From Rhodococcoides kyotonense (GTDB taxonomy: Bacteria > Actinomycetota > Actinomycetes > Mycobacteriales > Mycobacteriaceae), in contig NZ_FZOW01000021.1 in NCBI RefSeq assembly GCF_900188125.1, positions 1 to 64,000 of the forward strand: 64,000 nucleotides of DNA, read 5' to 3'. The notes beneath the pieces were generated by a model. It made no database searches, had not been told where the DNA came from, and worked only from the letters and a program-made list of their open reading frames with translations. The position numbers and the translations under genes are program-made. Of this stretch, positions 34,871 to 43,570 are shown in pieces (the first letter of the stretch is position 1; every line of letters begins with the position of its first letter).

Positions 34871-35353
34871 ATGACTGCAACATATGAGGTTTCGACCAAA
34901 GAGCTCGCCGAGCTCGTCGAGAAGAGCAAGATCGAGCGCGTACTGTTCGACTACGCCTACAGCCTCGACATGAACCTGCCCGACCAGTTGGCAGAACTCT
35001 TCACCGAGGACTGCTACGTCGCGTACGGCCCCGACTTCGGTGCCGAGGGCCGCACTGCGTACCGCGAGACACTCGACGGCATCGGGACGTTCTTCACCGC
35101 GACGAGCCATCACGTATCCAACATCGTCGTGGACTTCTCCGACGACCTGACCACGGCGAAGGTTCGTTCGGTTCTCTACGCGTGGCACCGATACACCAAG
35201 GAAGGCAAGGCCGATGGCTACTTCTTCGGTCAGTACCACGACGATTTCGTGCGTGACGCCGAGCACGGCTGGCGCTTCACTCGTCGCGAATTGCGTGCGT
35301 CCGGAGTCGTCGACTTCCACGTCAAGAAGCAGATTCCGATCGGGCGGGCATGA
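34871..35353 (+). CDS. SnoaL-like (NTF2 fold) protein
   Basis: A 160-residue NTF2-fold protein. ELVEKSKIERVLFDYAYSLD forms the first helix; LFTEDCYVAYGPDFG and TATSHHVSNIVVDFSDD follow, then HGWRFTRRELRASG near the C-terminus. It is similar in plan to the gene before it but clearly diverged. It overlaps the first crotonase gene (ATGA), so it forms a coupled unit with the two crotonases. Its function may be isomerisation, dehydration or epoxide opening of a pathway intermediate. Confidence 0.82.
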   Translation: MTATYEVSTKELAELVEKSKIERVLFDYAYSLDMNLPDQLAELFTEDCYVAYGPDFGAEGRTAYRETLDGIGTFFTATSHHVSNIVVDFSDDLTTAKVRSVLYAWHRYTKEGKADGYFFGQYHDDFVRDAEHGWRFTRRELRASGVVDFHVKKQIPIGRA

Positions 35354-36186
35354 CGGCCTATGGGCCCTACGAGAACCTACGGATAGAGCATCGCGGGCCG
35401 ATCAGCTGGATCGTTCTCGATCGGCCGGACAAGGCGAACTCGCTCTCGAACGAGATGCTCGACGAGTTCAGTGCGGCGCTGACTGCGCTGGCGACCACCG
35501 GCGGACCGATCATCGGAGTCCGCGGTGCAGGAAAAGGGTTCTCGGCGGGGTACGACATCGGCCAGGTCGGCAAGGTCGTCGCCGCTCCGGATCCGGTTTC
35601 CGACCGGGAGAGGTTGGCGCGCAACGTCAATCGATTCCTGGCGATATGGGATCACCCGAAGCCTGTGATCGCGGCCGTCCACGGCTATTGCATAGCCGGA
35701 GCGACACAGCTGTGCGTCTTCACCGACGTCACGCTCGTCGCACGTAACGCGAAGATCGGTGAGCCGGCGATTCCGCTCGGTGGCGGATACATCGCACCGT
35801 TGTGGGCTCCGCTCGTCGGCCCGAAGCGCGCCAAGGAGCTGGCGTTCGTCCCCGGTAATTCGATCGACGGCAGCACCGCCGTCGAGTGGGGATGGGCCAA
35901 CCACGCTGTGGCGGAGAAAGATTTGATCGCGGAGACCGAAGCGCTCGCCGCCCGCATGGCGCGCACGCCGTCGGACATTCTTCGGATCAAGAAGCTCTCC
36001 ATCAACAGGACGATGGAAGCAATGGGCGTTCGTACAGCTGCGCAGGGCGGAGCGGAAATGGACGCCCTGCTGCACCTGTCGCCATCGGTGGCCGAGGTGC
36101 GCAAGTTCGTGGCCGAGGTAGGACTCAAAGCCGCGATTGCCGCATACCGAGAACCCGTGGCACTGAACGATTCTGAACAACTATGA
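35350..36186 (+). CDS. Enoyl-CoA hydratase/isomerase (crotonase family)
   Basis: A 278-residue crotonase. Oxyanion-hole segments are GVRGAGKGFSAGYDIGQVGK (about 58-77) and AVHGYCIAGATQLCVFTDVT (about 114-133). The canonical glutamate-bearing region reads GEPAIPLGGGYIAPLW, so the usual catalytic Glu pair is not obvious. It could therefore do other crotonase chemistry, such as C-C bond hydrolysis of a cyclic diketone as in 6-oxocamphor hydrolase (speculative). It is translationally coupled to the SnoaL-like gene. Confidence 0.87.
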   Translation: MTAYGPYENLRIEHRGPISWIVLDRPDKANSLSNEMLDEFSAALTALATTGGPIIGVRGAGKGFSAGYDIGQVGKVVAAPDPVSDRERLARNVNRFLAIWDHPKPVIAAVHGYCIAGATQLCVFTDVTLVARNAKIGEPAIPLGGGYIAPLWAPLVGPKRAKELAFVPGNSIDGSTAVEWGWANHAVAEKDLIAETEALAARMARTPSDILRIKKLSINRTMEAMGVRTAAQGGAEMDALLHLSPSVAEVRKFVAEVGLKAAIAAYREPVALNDSEQL

Positions 36187-36199
36187 GGAAGGACCTGCC

Positions 36200-36976
36200 G
36201 TGAGCAGCGGAATTTTGTTCGACGTGGTCGGCCACGTCGCACACGTGACTCTCGATCGCCCCAAGGCGCTGAACTCCATCGATCCCGAGATGGACGCAGC
36301 GTTGTTCGAAGCCTGGAGCGAGATCAACTCCAACCCCGACATCTGGGTCGCCGTACTCGGTGCCACGGGTGAGAAGGCGTTCTGTGCAGGCGCGAACGTC
36401 AGCGGCGGCACCGAGGGCAGCAGTCGCAGAATGGCCCTCGGCGGTGGACTCACCGGTGTCGGCGGACCACTGCTGACTCTCAAGAAGCCCCTCGTTGCCG
36501 CTGTCCAGGGTTACTCCATCGGGGGCGGATTCGAACTGGCACTGTGCGCCGACATCATCGTCGCAGCGGACACCGCCCAGTTCGGCATCCCGGAGACGAA
36601 GGTCGGCATCATCGGCGAAGCCGGCATCATGCACCGAGCGATCAGGCAGCTGCCCCATCACATCGCGTTGGCGATGATCCTCACCGGCGAGCGCATCGAC
36701 GCCCAGCAGGCGGAGCGATACGGGCTGGTCAACGAGGTCGTGCCGTTCGAGAAGCTGGCCGAAACCGCCGCGTCGTGGGCCGAGCGCATCGCGTCGGCGT
36801 CCCCGCTGGCCGTGCAAGCGGCCAAGGATGCCGTGCTATCCAGGGCGGGTTGGCCGCTCGAGGTGGCACTCGCCACCCGCTACGAGCCCATCGAGGCATA
36901 CGAGAACAGCGCTGACAGACTCGAAGGCCGGGCAGCCTTCGCCGAGAAGCGTGCTGCCCAGTGGACGGGTCGCTGA
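36200..36976 (+). CDS. Enoyl-CoA hydratase (crotonase family)
   Basis: A 258-residue crotonase starting at GTG. Motifs are GATGEKAFCAGANVSGG (about 54-70), AVQGYSIGGGFELALCADII (about 100-119) and FGIPETKVGIIGEAGIMHRA, which keeps a glutamate where hydratases have theirs. The start lies 14 bases after the stop of the first crotonase behind AAGGA. Standard 2-enoyl-CoA hydration in ring-opened product breakdown is the likely role. The hairpin at 36991 ends the unit. Confidence 0.9.
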   Translation: MSSGILFDVVGHVAHVTLDRPKALNSIDPEMDAALFEAWSEINSNPDIWVAVLGATGEKAFCAGANVSGGTEGSSRRMALGGGLTGVGGPLLTLKKPLVAAVQGYSIGGGFELALCADIIVAADTAQFGIPETKVGIIGEAGIMHRAIRQLPHHIALAMILTGERIDAQQAERYGLVNEVVPFEKLAETAASWAERIASASPLAVQAAKDAVLSRAGWPLEVALATRYEPIEAYENSADRLEGRAAFAEKRAAQWTGR

Positions 36977-36990
36977 GCAGTACCTTTTTC

Positions 36991-37026
36991 GACATTGCGC
37001 TGGGCCGCCGGGTCCAGCGCAATGTC
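36991..37026. terminator. Bidirectional hairpin between crotonase and tetR genes
   Basis: GACATTGCGCTGG (36991-37003) pairs perfectly with CCAGCGCAATGTC (37014-37026), 13-bp stem, 10-base loop. It lies between convergent genes and just touches the tetR stop codon. Confidence 0.8.
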
Positions 37027-37702
37027 AGTTCTTGGCCCGTGCGCCGTCGAAGAACAGAGTGCAGAACGCCTCGGTCGTCTGCTTGGCATCGACCTTGCGC
37101 ATGCCGGGCTTGAGCCACCGGTGCGTCCAGTTGACCATCCCGAACAGTGCTTTCGACATCAGCTGGACGGAGACGTCGCTCCGGAGAGTGCCGTCGTCGA
37201 CGCCCTGCTGCAGTACCTCGAGGACGATGGTCTCGAACCGCTTGGTCTTGCGAGCCATGTCCTTGCCCCAGGACGTGGAGTCGAGTTGAAGCTGCGCCAT
37301 GTCCTCCTGGATGTACAGGTAGACGAAGGGGTAGTTCTTCTCGTACGAGTCCATCTGCTGTTCGACGAGCCGCCGCAGTTTCTCGGGTGCGTCCTCGTCG
37401 CTGCCGATGATCTCCTCGGCCACGGCGATGTTGTTGTCGAGGACGTCCACCAGGATGTCGTGGAACAGCGCCTGGAACAGTTCCTTCTTGCTCGCGAAGT
37501 AGTAGTAGATCGATGCTCGGTCGGTGCCGAACCGTTCGGCGATGTCGTTGAGCGTTGCCCCCTCGAAGCCCTTCTCCCGGAAGACGTCGGCCGCAGTCCT
37601 GAGCAATTCCTGGCGTTTTGCCTGGTAGTTGGGGCTGCTGTCGTTCTGGGCACTGCGACGGCGTCGGCTCATGCCGCTGTTGGCTGCGGTCGAAGTAGGC
37701 AT
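37025..37702 (-). CDS. TetR family regulator, candidate master repressor of the TCAAC-N6-GTTGA regulon
   Basis: A 225-residue TetR protein. After a disordered, basic leader (MSRRRRSAQ) the DNA-binding domain reads RQELLRTAADVFREKGFEGA, then LNDIAERFGTDRASIYYYFA and SKKELFQALFHDILV. The C-terminal ligand domain is the TetR_C_33/KstR-like helical type. ATG at 37702 has GGAGGT 11 bases upstream; the ATG at 37723 overlaps that site and was rejected. Site 9 ends 34 bases before this start and site 10 lies before the divergent ligase gene, which suggests autoregulation. Assignment as regulator of all the sites is inference from position. Confidence 0.9.
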   Translation of the reverse strand: MPTSTAANSGMSRRRRSAQNDSSPNYQAKRQELLRTAADVFREKGFEGATLNDIAERFGTDRASIYYYFASKKELFQALFHDILVDVLDNNIAVAEEIIGSDEDAPEKLRRLVEQQMDSYEKNYPFVYLYIQEDMAQLQLDSTSWGKDMARKTKRFETIVLEVLQQGVDDGTLRSDVSVQLMSKALFGMVNWTHRWLKPGMRKVDAKQTTEAFCTLFFDGARAKN

Positions 37703-37735
37703 TGTCGGATAGTACCTCCGCATCGTGGAGTGCGA

Positions 37736-37751
37736 TCAACATTGATGTCGA
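37736..37751. promoter_or_regulatory. Regulon operator site 9
   Basis: TCAAC-ATTGAT-GTCGA, one arm mismatch, just upstream of the tetR start. Confidence 0.6.
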
Positions 37752-37821
37752 TCGGTCGTATTCGACGCGGGAGTCGTTGTCGAACAGGTTGTCTCGTGTC
37801 GAAGGCCGTGCTCGAGAAAAA

Positions 37822-37837
37822 TCAACTTCAACGTTGA
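37822..37837. promoter_or_regulatory. Regulon operator site 10 (perfect)
   Basis: TCAAC-TTCAAC-GTTGA, perfect arms, about 120 bases upstream of the acyl-CoA ligase gene. Confidence 0.7.
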
Positions 37838-37960
37838 CAGTGTGACGTGAGTCGCTTAGCGTCTAGGACAACCAAGCCTTCTGCGCGCATGCTGATACCT
37901 GTCGCGACTGTTCCGACAAATCGGCTACAGAATTTTCGACGACGATGATTGAGGACTTCA

Positions 37961-39619
37961 ATGACTGACATCGGCGATTGGTGCACCGTCACCACGCTCG
38001 GCGACCTCTTGGTCCGCGGTGCCCATCTGCACCCCGACCGTGATCTGATCGTGTTTCCCGAGGCAAGGTTCTCCTACGCCGAGGTGTACGAGCGTGCAGT
38101 GGGAGTGGCGCGTGGGTTGATCGCTGCGGGAGTGAACTCGGGCGATCATGTTGCACTGCTTGCGCCGAACGGGATCGAGTTCGTCGAGGGGCTTTTCGGC
38201 GCGGCGCTCGTCGGGTCGGTAGTCGTGCCGCTCAACGCACGGCACAAGGCGAAAGAGCTCGGCTACATCGTCGAGAACGCTGATATCACGGCACTGTTGA
38301 CCGTCTCGAGCCCCGACGACTACGTGGATTTCGTGGACGTTCTGCATGAGGCGCTGCCATCGCTGTCGAGCGCGGCAGACGGAGACCTCGCGCTACCCGA
38401 GGCGCCGCGTCTGCGTCGGGCGCTTCTGCTTCGCGGCGAACGCAGGCCGGGATTCGCGTCCAGGAAGGATCTCGACGCGGCCGCCGCAACCGTCGACGCC
38501 ACCGAGGTGCGAGAGCGTCGCCGCCGAGTCAGCACGCGCGATACCGCCGCAGTTCTCTACACCTCCGGCACCACGGCCAACCCGCGTGGATGCATGCTCA
38601 CTCACGAAGCACTGACGCGTGGTCCGGTGGAACGTGCAGCGGGCCGGCTGTCCCAGGGGGAGCGTCACATCAGTTGGGCAGGGGGACCGCTGTTTCACAT
38701 CGCAGCGCTGGCCCCACTGATCGGTGCGATCGGTGCAGGCGGCACATTCCTGACGGACACGTTCTTCGAGCCCGGGCGCGCCATCGAACTGATGAAGGCC
38801 GAGCGCCCCACGTGTATTTGGCCGTGGTTCCCCGGGCCGATGCAGATGCTGATGTCGCACCCCGGCTTCGACGCCGCCGAGCTCGATTCCGTTCGATATC
38901 TCTTCCTCATCGGTCCGCGTGTGCTCATCGAGGGAGTTCAAGGGCTGTTCCCGCAGGCTGAGCTGATGGCGGCCTGCGGCATGACCGAAACAACAGGCAT
39001 CTACGCATTGAGCACGCCGGACGAGACGTTCGAGGATCGCAGTGGCGCACAGGGAAAGGCGGTGCCCGGCATCGAGATTCGAATAGTCGATCCGTACGAC
39101 GGTGCGGCGCGACCGGTCGGGGTCCCGGGAGAGATCCTGATCCGCGGATACTGTGTGACGACCGGTTACTACAAGGATCCGGCGAAGACGGCCGAGGCGA
39201 TCGACTCGAACGGATGGCTCCACACCGGAGATCTCTACAGCTGGACCGAATCGGGATGCCTTGTCTTTCACGGCAGGCTCAAGGACATGCTCAAGGTCGG
39301 CGGTGAGAATGTCGCTGCCATCGAGGTCGAGTCGTTCCTCTGTGAACATCCTGCAGTGCTGACGGCGGCAGTGATCGGTCGCCCGGACACACGGTTGGAC
39401 GAGGTGCCGGTGGCGTTCGTCGAGGTCCGCGAAGGACACCGTCTGACGTCCGACGAGCTGATCACGTTCTGCGAGGGCAAGATCGGACGTTACAAGGTGC
39501 CGCGTGCCGTGTACTTCGTCGAGCCGGGAGGGTGGCCGATGTCGGCGACCAAGATCGACAAGCGCGGCCTCAAAGCGCAGCTGGCCGACCTCGCCGACGC
39601 GTTGAGCGCCGCCGGATGA
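37961..39619 (+). CDS. AMP-dependent acyl-CoA synthetase
   Basis: A 552-residue AMP-forming ligase. The ATP P-loop motif is LYTSGTTANPRGCMLTH near residue 205, the adenylate motif MTETTGIY is near 345, GWLHTGDLY near 425, and the hinge/C-terminal part has GRLKDMLKVGGENVAAIEVE and the final catalytic Lys in MSATKIDKRGLK. It activates a free acid, probably the ring-opened product or a lactone-derived hydroxy acid. ATG at 37961 was preferred to an in-frame TTG 12 bases earlier. Its stop overlaps the CMD gene start. Confidence 0.92.
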   Translation: MTDIGDWCTVTTLGDLLVRGAHLHPDRDLIVFPEARFSYAEVYERAVGVARGLIAAGVNSGDHVALLAPNGIEFVEGLFGAALVGSVVVPLNARHKAKELGYIVENADITALLTVSSPDDYVDFVDVLHEALPSLSSAADGDLALPEAPRLRRALLLRGERRPGFASRKDLDAAAATVDATEVRERRRRVSTRDTAAVLYTSGTTANPRGCMLTHEALTRGPVERAAGRLSQGERHISWAGGPLFHIAALAPLIGAIGAGGTFLTDTFFEPGRAIELMKAERPTCIWPWFPGPMQMLMSHPGFDAAELDSVRYLFLIGPRVLIEGVQGLFPQAELMAACGMTETTGIYALSTPDETFEDRSGAQGKAVPGIEIRIVDPYDGAARPVGVPGEILIRGYCVTTGYYKDPAKTAEAIDSNGWLHTGDLYSWTESGCLVFHGRLKDMLKVGGENVAAIEVESFLCEHPAVLTAAVIGRPDTRLDEVPVAFVEVREGHRLTSDELITFCEGKIGRYKVPRAVYFVEPGGWPMSATKIDKRGLKAQLADLADALSAAG

Positions 39620-40284
39620 GTTCTGTCGACTTGGAATTCGGCACGGCCGACCTTCGCGCGCTGGCCGATGGAGTGCTCGACGGTGTCGCGGAAGGACCAG
39701 GGCTCGACGAGCAGACACGTGTACTGACTTGCCTCACCGTCTGTGCCGCGGTGACGAGCCTGGATGTCGCAGGCTCCGGCCGCTACATCGAGGAGGCCCT
39801 CGATCTCGGGATCTCTGCTGCGCAGATCCAGGAAGCGTTGACTGTGGTGTCGGGGCTCGGCGTGCACACGTTGTTCGAGTCGTCGAGGCAGCTTGCCGAC
39901 GCGGTGCGTCGTCGCACAGGCGGTGAGGTAGCGCCTTTCGACGACGCGCAACGGGCACTGTGGGATCGGTACGTCGGCAACGACCCGTATTGGCGACGGA
40001 TGGAAGAAGAACTACCCGGCTTCTTCGAATCCATGCTCAGAATGTCGCCAGAGACCTTCGTTGCTTTCTTCGACTACTGCGCGGTCCCGTGGAAGAGTCG
40101 GGCACTGTCCACCGTGACGAAGGAATTGCTCTCTCTTGCTGCCGATTCCACGCCGACTCACCGATACAAGCCAGGGTTTCTGCTGCACTTGAAGAATGCC
40201 CTGGATCTGGGTGTCGGAGCGCGTGCCATCCGGGACGTTCTCGAGATGTCGGCGGCGGCGCCGGTTCACCGAGGCGTCGGCTGA
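39616..40284 (+). CDS. Carboxymuconolactone decarboxylase family protein (double AhpD-like domain)
   Basis: A 222-residue helical protein with two CMD-type units: GPGLDEQTRVLTCLTVCAAV then ALDLGISAAQIQEALTVVSG in the first half, and AVPWKSRALSTVTKELLSLA then ALDLGVGARAIRDVLEMSAA in the second. The AhpD CxxC motif is not present: only single cysteines appear, so a peroxidase role is unlikely. Decarboxylase or lactone-handling activity is possible. It is translationally coupled to the acyl-CoA ligase and ends five bases from the convergent luxR-type gene. Confidence 0.82.
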   Translation: MSSVDLEFGTADLRALADGVLDGVAEGPGLDEQTRVLTCLTVCAAVTSLDVAGSGRYIEEALDLGISAAQIQEALTVVSGLGVHTLFESSRQLADAVRRRTGGEVAPFDDAQRALWDRYVGNDPYWRRMEEELPGFFESMLRMSPETFVAFFDYCAVPWKSRALSTVTKELLSLAADSTPTHRYKPGFLLHLKNALDLGVGARAIRDVLEMSAAAPVHRGVG

Positions 40285-40288
40285 CCTC

Positions 40289-42880
40289 TCAGGACCGCCC
40301 AGCGAACGTTGGCGAGAGCGCGATCTGATGCCGACGGGCGACACCGAGCTTGCGTAGTACGTGCGCGACGTGTCCCTCGACGGTTCTGATCGACAGGACC
40401 AGACGATCCGCGATCTCTTTGTTGGACAGTCCTTCTGAGACGAGCTGTGCTACGTCCATCTCGCGCGGCGAGAGTCCGTTCGGAGAATCCGACGACGGCA
40501 CGGCGTCGTCGGATTGTTCCCCGAGGGCGTACTCGATCAGGTCGGCCATCGACAGGGACTCGCCACGACGATGCAACGCGGCGTACGCCGCGTCTCCCAA
40601 TGCTGCCCGTGCGCGCGACTCGTATACCTCGCGTCGCTGAACCCAGTGCTCGGAACCGTACAGTTGGGCACCGAACGAATCCCACATCGACGACGCGGCC
40701 CCGAGCAGAACCGCCGCGCGTTCACCGGAACCGGCCGCAGCTTCTGCCCAGGCCAGGAGGTCGGTCACCAACGTGGCCCCGACGGTGTCGTCGAATGCGC
40801 GTTTGAGCTCGAGGGATTCGATCGCACGCGCGATCGCTTCGTCGTGCCGTCCACGAACCAGCGCTACAAGACCGAGTCCGTACACCGCGTACGACAGCAT
40901 CCACTTCTCACCGGTTGCCGACGCCTGGGCATGGACGAATTCGAAGTTCTCGGCAGCGCGCTCGGTTTCGCCGTTGGAGCTGCAGAGCATTCCCATCTCG
41001 ATGTGCGCGGTCCACATCAGATCCGTGATGTCGGGGCGAGCGTCGTACAGCGACAACGCCTCCGACAAGCTTCGCTCGCCCATGAGGAAGTCGCCGCCGA
41101 GATAGGTGTTGAGACCCTGGGTCTGGAGGGCGAACGCCAACGTCGCGTCGTCACCGTGTTCGCGCGCCGCGCTGGCTGCGGTAGCGAGCGTGCCGACCGC
41201 TGCCGAGCGCTCTCCCTGCATCGTCTGCAGCAGGCCCAATGTCGCGTGGAGGCGCGGTAGCACGTCGTCGGGCACACCCTCGCGATGGAGGAACTCGGTT
41301 ACCCACATGCGCTGTTCTCGTACCGAGAACGCCGAGGACCACAGGAACCAGGTCGCGACGAGACCGGCCGCGAGCTTCAGAGTTTCGTGGCCGCTGTCGG
41401 TCAACGCTGTCTGCAAGGCCGCGCGAAGGTTCGCACGATTCTCTCGAAGTCCTCGTGTCGCGCGAACCTGATCGGACCCTGTCCACGACCGTCGGCTCGA
41501 TCGCACCAGATCTGCACACCACCGAAGGTGGACGATGCCCAGATCCGACTTCTCGCGCGTGGTCAGCTTGCTTGCCCCGAACTGACGTATCGTCTCGAGC
41601 ATCGTGAACCGGATGCGGCCTTCATCGGCGGTGCGCTGCAGAACCGACTTTCCGATGAGTCCCGAAAGCGCGTCGAGAATGCCGGGTGCGTCGACAGGGG
41701 CTCCCGCGCAGATGTTTTCGGCCATCGCGAGGTCGAATCCTCCGGAGAACACCGACAGTCGGGCCCACAGCACTTGTTCCTCGGTCGTGCAGAGGTCGTA
41801 GCTCCACTCCACTGTGGCATGCAGACTTCGGTGCCTGCTCGGTCCGCCGCGATTGCCGATCGTCAAGAGAGACAGCCTGTCGTCGAGACGTTCCGCGAGG
41901 TCGTCCACCGACAATGCGGTCAACCGGGCGCACGCCAGCTCGATGGCCAAGGGCATTCCGTCGAGCTGAGTGCATACGCGGCGCACAGCATCACGCGTCG
42001 ACGGGGTGATGGCGAAGCCGGATAGTGCTGCGGCAGCCCGATTCTCGAACAATTCGAGGGCAGCGCCCGTCGTGGACAGGGGATCGAGTACGTGTACGTG
42101 CTCGTCCGGAGTGGAGAGAACCTCGCGGCTGGTCGTCAGGACCTTCACGTGTTCGGTGCTCCGTAGGATCAGAGAGATCAGAGCCGCGCACACTCCGACG
42201 AGATGCTCGCAATTGTCCAGCACCACCAGCATGTGCTTGGTGCGCAGTGATTCGAGAAGCGACTCCGTCGCGCTGCGATCCGGCGAGTCTCGATCGTCGA
42301 GGCCCAAAGCGTCCATGACGGTCTGAGGTAACAACGTGTCGCTACGCACTGCGGCGAGCTCGACGAAACGCACGCCGTCATCGAACGCACGTCTGAACGC
42401 GGACGCGGCCTCGGCTGCCAGACGCGTCTTACCGATGCCACCTGGGCCGGCGATCGTGACGAGCCGGCTCTCGCCGAGCATCGTTCGGATGGCCTGCAGT
42501 TCGTCGTCGCGTCCGACGAAACTGGTGGAGAACACGGGGAGGTCGGTCGCGCTGGGAACGGAAGCTCGTCCGCCTGAGGAACGCTCTTCTTTCACACGAC
42601 GAACAGTGCCCGCCAATGTGTTTCGCGATCCGCTCCACTGTAGGTCGCGATGCAATTGTGCGACCGTGACGTCGGGATCGCTCTCGAGCGCTGCGGCGAT
42701 TCGCGGGCGGAGTGCATCCGCCGACGAACCGATTCTTGGTCGATGATCGGGAGGTGGGCCGTCGAATTCCAGAGCACGACGGACGGTGTTTCTCGAGATG
42801 TTCAAGGCCACCGAGATGCCGGAGATCGATTCACCGGAGCGTCTGAGGTCGACGATCTCCCGCCACTCGTCAGCGTTCAT
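40289..42880 (-). CDS. Large ATP-binding LuxR-type regulator with N-terminal IstA-like HTH
   Basis: An 863-residue signal-sensing regulator. Residues 1-100 (MNADEWREIVDLRRSGESIS, NISRNTVRRALEFDGPP, then PRIAAALESDPDVTVAQLHR) resemble the DNA-binding start of IS21 IstA transposases. The NTPase domain follows with FVGRDDELQAI and Walker A GPGGIGKT at 145-152, and a DNCEHLVG Walker B near 225. TPR-like repeats fill 480-780, and the last 61 residues are a LuxR helix-turn-helix (LSPREMDVAQLVSEGLSNKE, then RTVEGHVAHVLRKLGV). It lies inside the catabolic region, divergent from the LLM operon, which it may activate. Confidence 0.9.
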   Translation of the reverse strand: MNADEWREIVDLRRSGESISGISVALNISRNTVRRALEFDGPPPDHRPRIGSSADALRPRIAAALESDPDVTVAQLHRDLQWSGSRNTLAGTVRRVKEERSSGGRASVPSATDLPVFSTSFVGRDDELQAIRTMLGESRLVTIAGPGGIGKTRLAAEAASAFRRAFDDGVRFVELAAVRSDTLLPQTVMDALGLDDRDSPDRSATESLLESLRTKHMLVVLDNCEHLVGVCAALISLILRSTEHVKVLTTSREVLSTPDEHVHVLDPLSTTGAALELFENRAAAALSGFAITPSTRDAVRRVCTQLDGMPLAIELACARLTALSVDDLAERLDDRLSLLTIGNRGGPSRHRSLHATVEWSYDLCTTEEQVLWARLSVFSGGFDLAMAENICAGAPVDAPGILDALSGLIGKSVLQRTADEGRIRFTMLETIRQFGASKLTTREKSDLGIVHLRWCADLVRSSRRSWTGSDQVRATRGLRENRANLRAALQTALTDSGHETLKLAAGLVATWFLWSSAFSVREQRMWVTEFLHREGVPDDVLPRLHATLGLLQTMQGERSAAVGTLATAASAAREHGDDATLAFALQTQGLNTYLGGDFLMGERSLSEALSLYDARPDITDLMWTAHIEMGMLCSSNGETERAAENFEFVHAQASATGEKWMLSYAVYGLGLVALVRGRHDEAIARAIESLELKRAFDDTVGATLVTDLLAWAEAAAGSGERAAVLLGAASSMWDSFGAQLYGSEHWVQRREVYESRARAALGDAAYAALHRRGESLSMADLIEYALGEQSDDAVPSSDSPNGLSPREMDVAQLVSEGLSNKEIADRLVLSIRTVEGHVAHVLRKLGVARRHQIALSPTFAGRS

Positions 42881-42964
42881 GAAGACCTCTCGTCGAACTG
42901 TCGGTGCTTGTGATCGGTGTCACTGGGTGATCATGGACTGTTCCGACCGCGTGGTCAAGATCTG

Positions 42965-42980
42965 ACAACACTGACATTGA
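42965..42980. promoter_or_regulatory. Weak regulon-like site upstream of the LLM operon
   Basis: ACAAC-ACTGAC-ATTGA has the right spacing but one mismatch in each arm; it lies in the gap between the LuxR-type gene and the LLM operon. Confidence 0.25.
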
Positions 42981-43133
42981 CGATGTTCGCGCCCCAGAAG
43001 CGCGTGCTGTGCTTGCTCTGAGCTGCATGAACATGCTGTCGGGACGGAGCGTGTGGATACGGGTGGAAATACGGTTTCGGTGAGATGGACCATCCATGCA
43101 CAGTGATCCAGGTCATAAAGAAATGGAGCATCG

Positions 43134-43535
43134 ATGACGACGACGGATCAGAACATCGAGTTGGCCAACAACTTCGCCAAGGTCTTCTCCACGGGTGACG
43201 TGGAGCAAATTCTTGCCACTCTCCACCCCGATGCGACCTACTGGGTCTCGGGTGGAATCGAGGGAATGTCGGGTGTCTACGACAAGGCGGGACTCGGCGC
43301 CTTGCTGAGTGGAGTCACCACCGTGTACGAGAACGGCGCGCTGGAGGTCACCCCCACATCGGCAATTGCGCAGGGAGACAAAGTCGCTGTAGAGGCCACG
43401 TCTTACGCGAAGCTGAACAACGGCAAGATCTACCAGAACCAGTACCACTTCTTGTTCGAGATCCGCGACGGACAGATCTTTTCCGTCAAGGAGTACATGG
43501 ACACCAAGCACGCGTTCGACATCTTCTACTCCTGA
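43134..43535 (+). CDS. SnoaL-like (NTF2 fold) protein
   Basis: A 133-residue NTF2-fold protein: NIELANNFAKVFSTGDVEQI, then LHPDATYWVSGGIEGMSGVY, and FEIRDGQIFSVKEYMDTKHA at the end, the standard SnoaL/ketosteroid-isomerase-like layout. It is the first gene of a plus-strand unit with an LLM monooxygenase (36 bases on) and an SDR, downstream of the divergent LuxR-type gene. The third such protein in this region, it probably acts on or sequesters a hydrophobic intermediate. Confidence 0.85.
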   Translation: MTTTDQNIELANNFAKVFSTGDVEQILATLHPDATYWVSGGIEGMSGVYDKAGLGALLSGVTTVYENGALEVTPTSAIAQGDKVAVEATSYAKLNNGKIYQNQYHFLFEIRDGQIFSVKEYMDTKHAFDIFYS

Positions 43536-43570
43536 AGACGAATCACTCTCGTAGAAAGGCATTTTCACTC

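Noticed and set aside
36729-37742. Minus-strand open frame of 337 codons
   Set aside because: It is a shifted shadow of the tetR gene and antisense to the crotonase gene.
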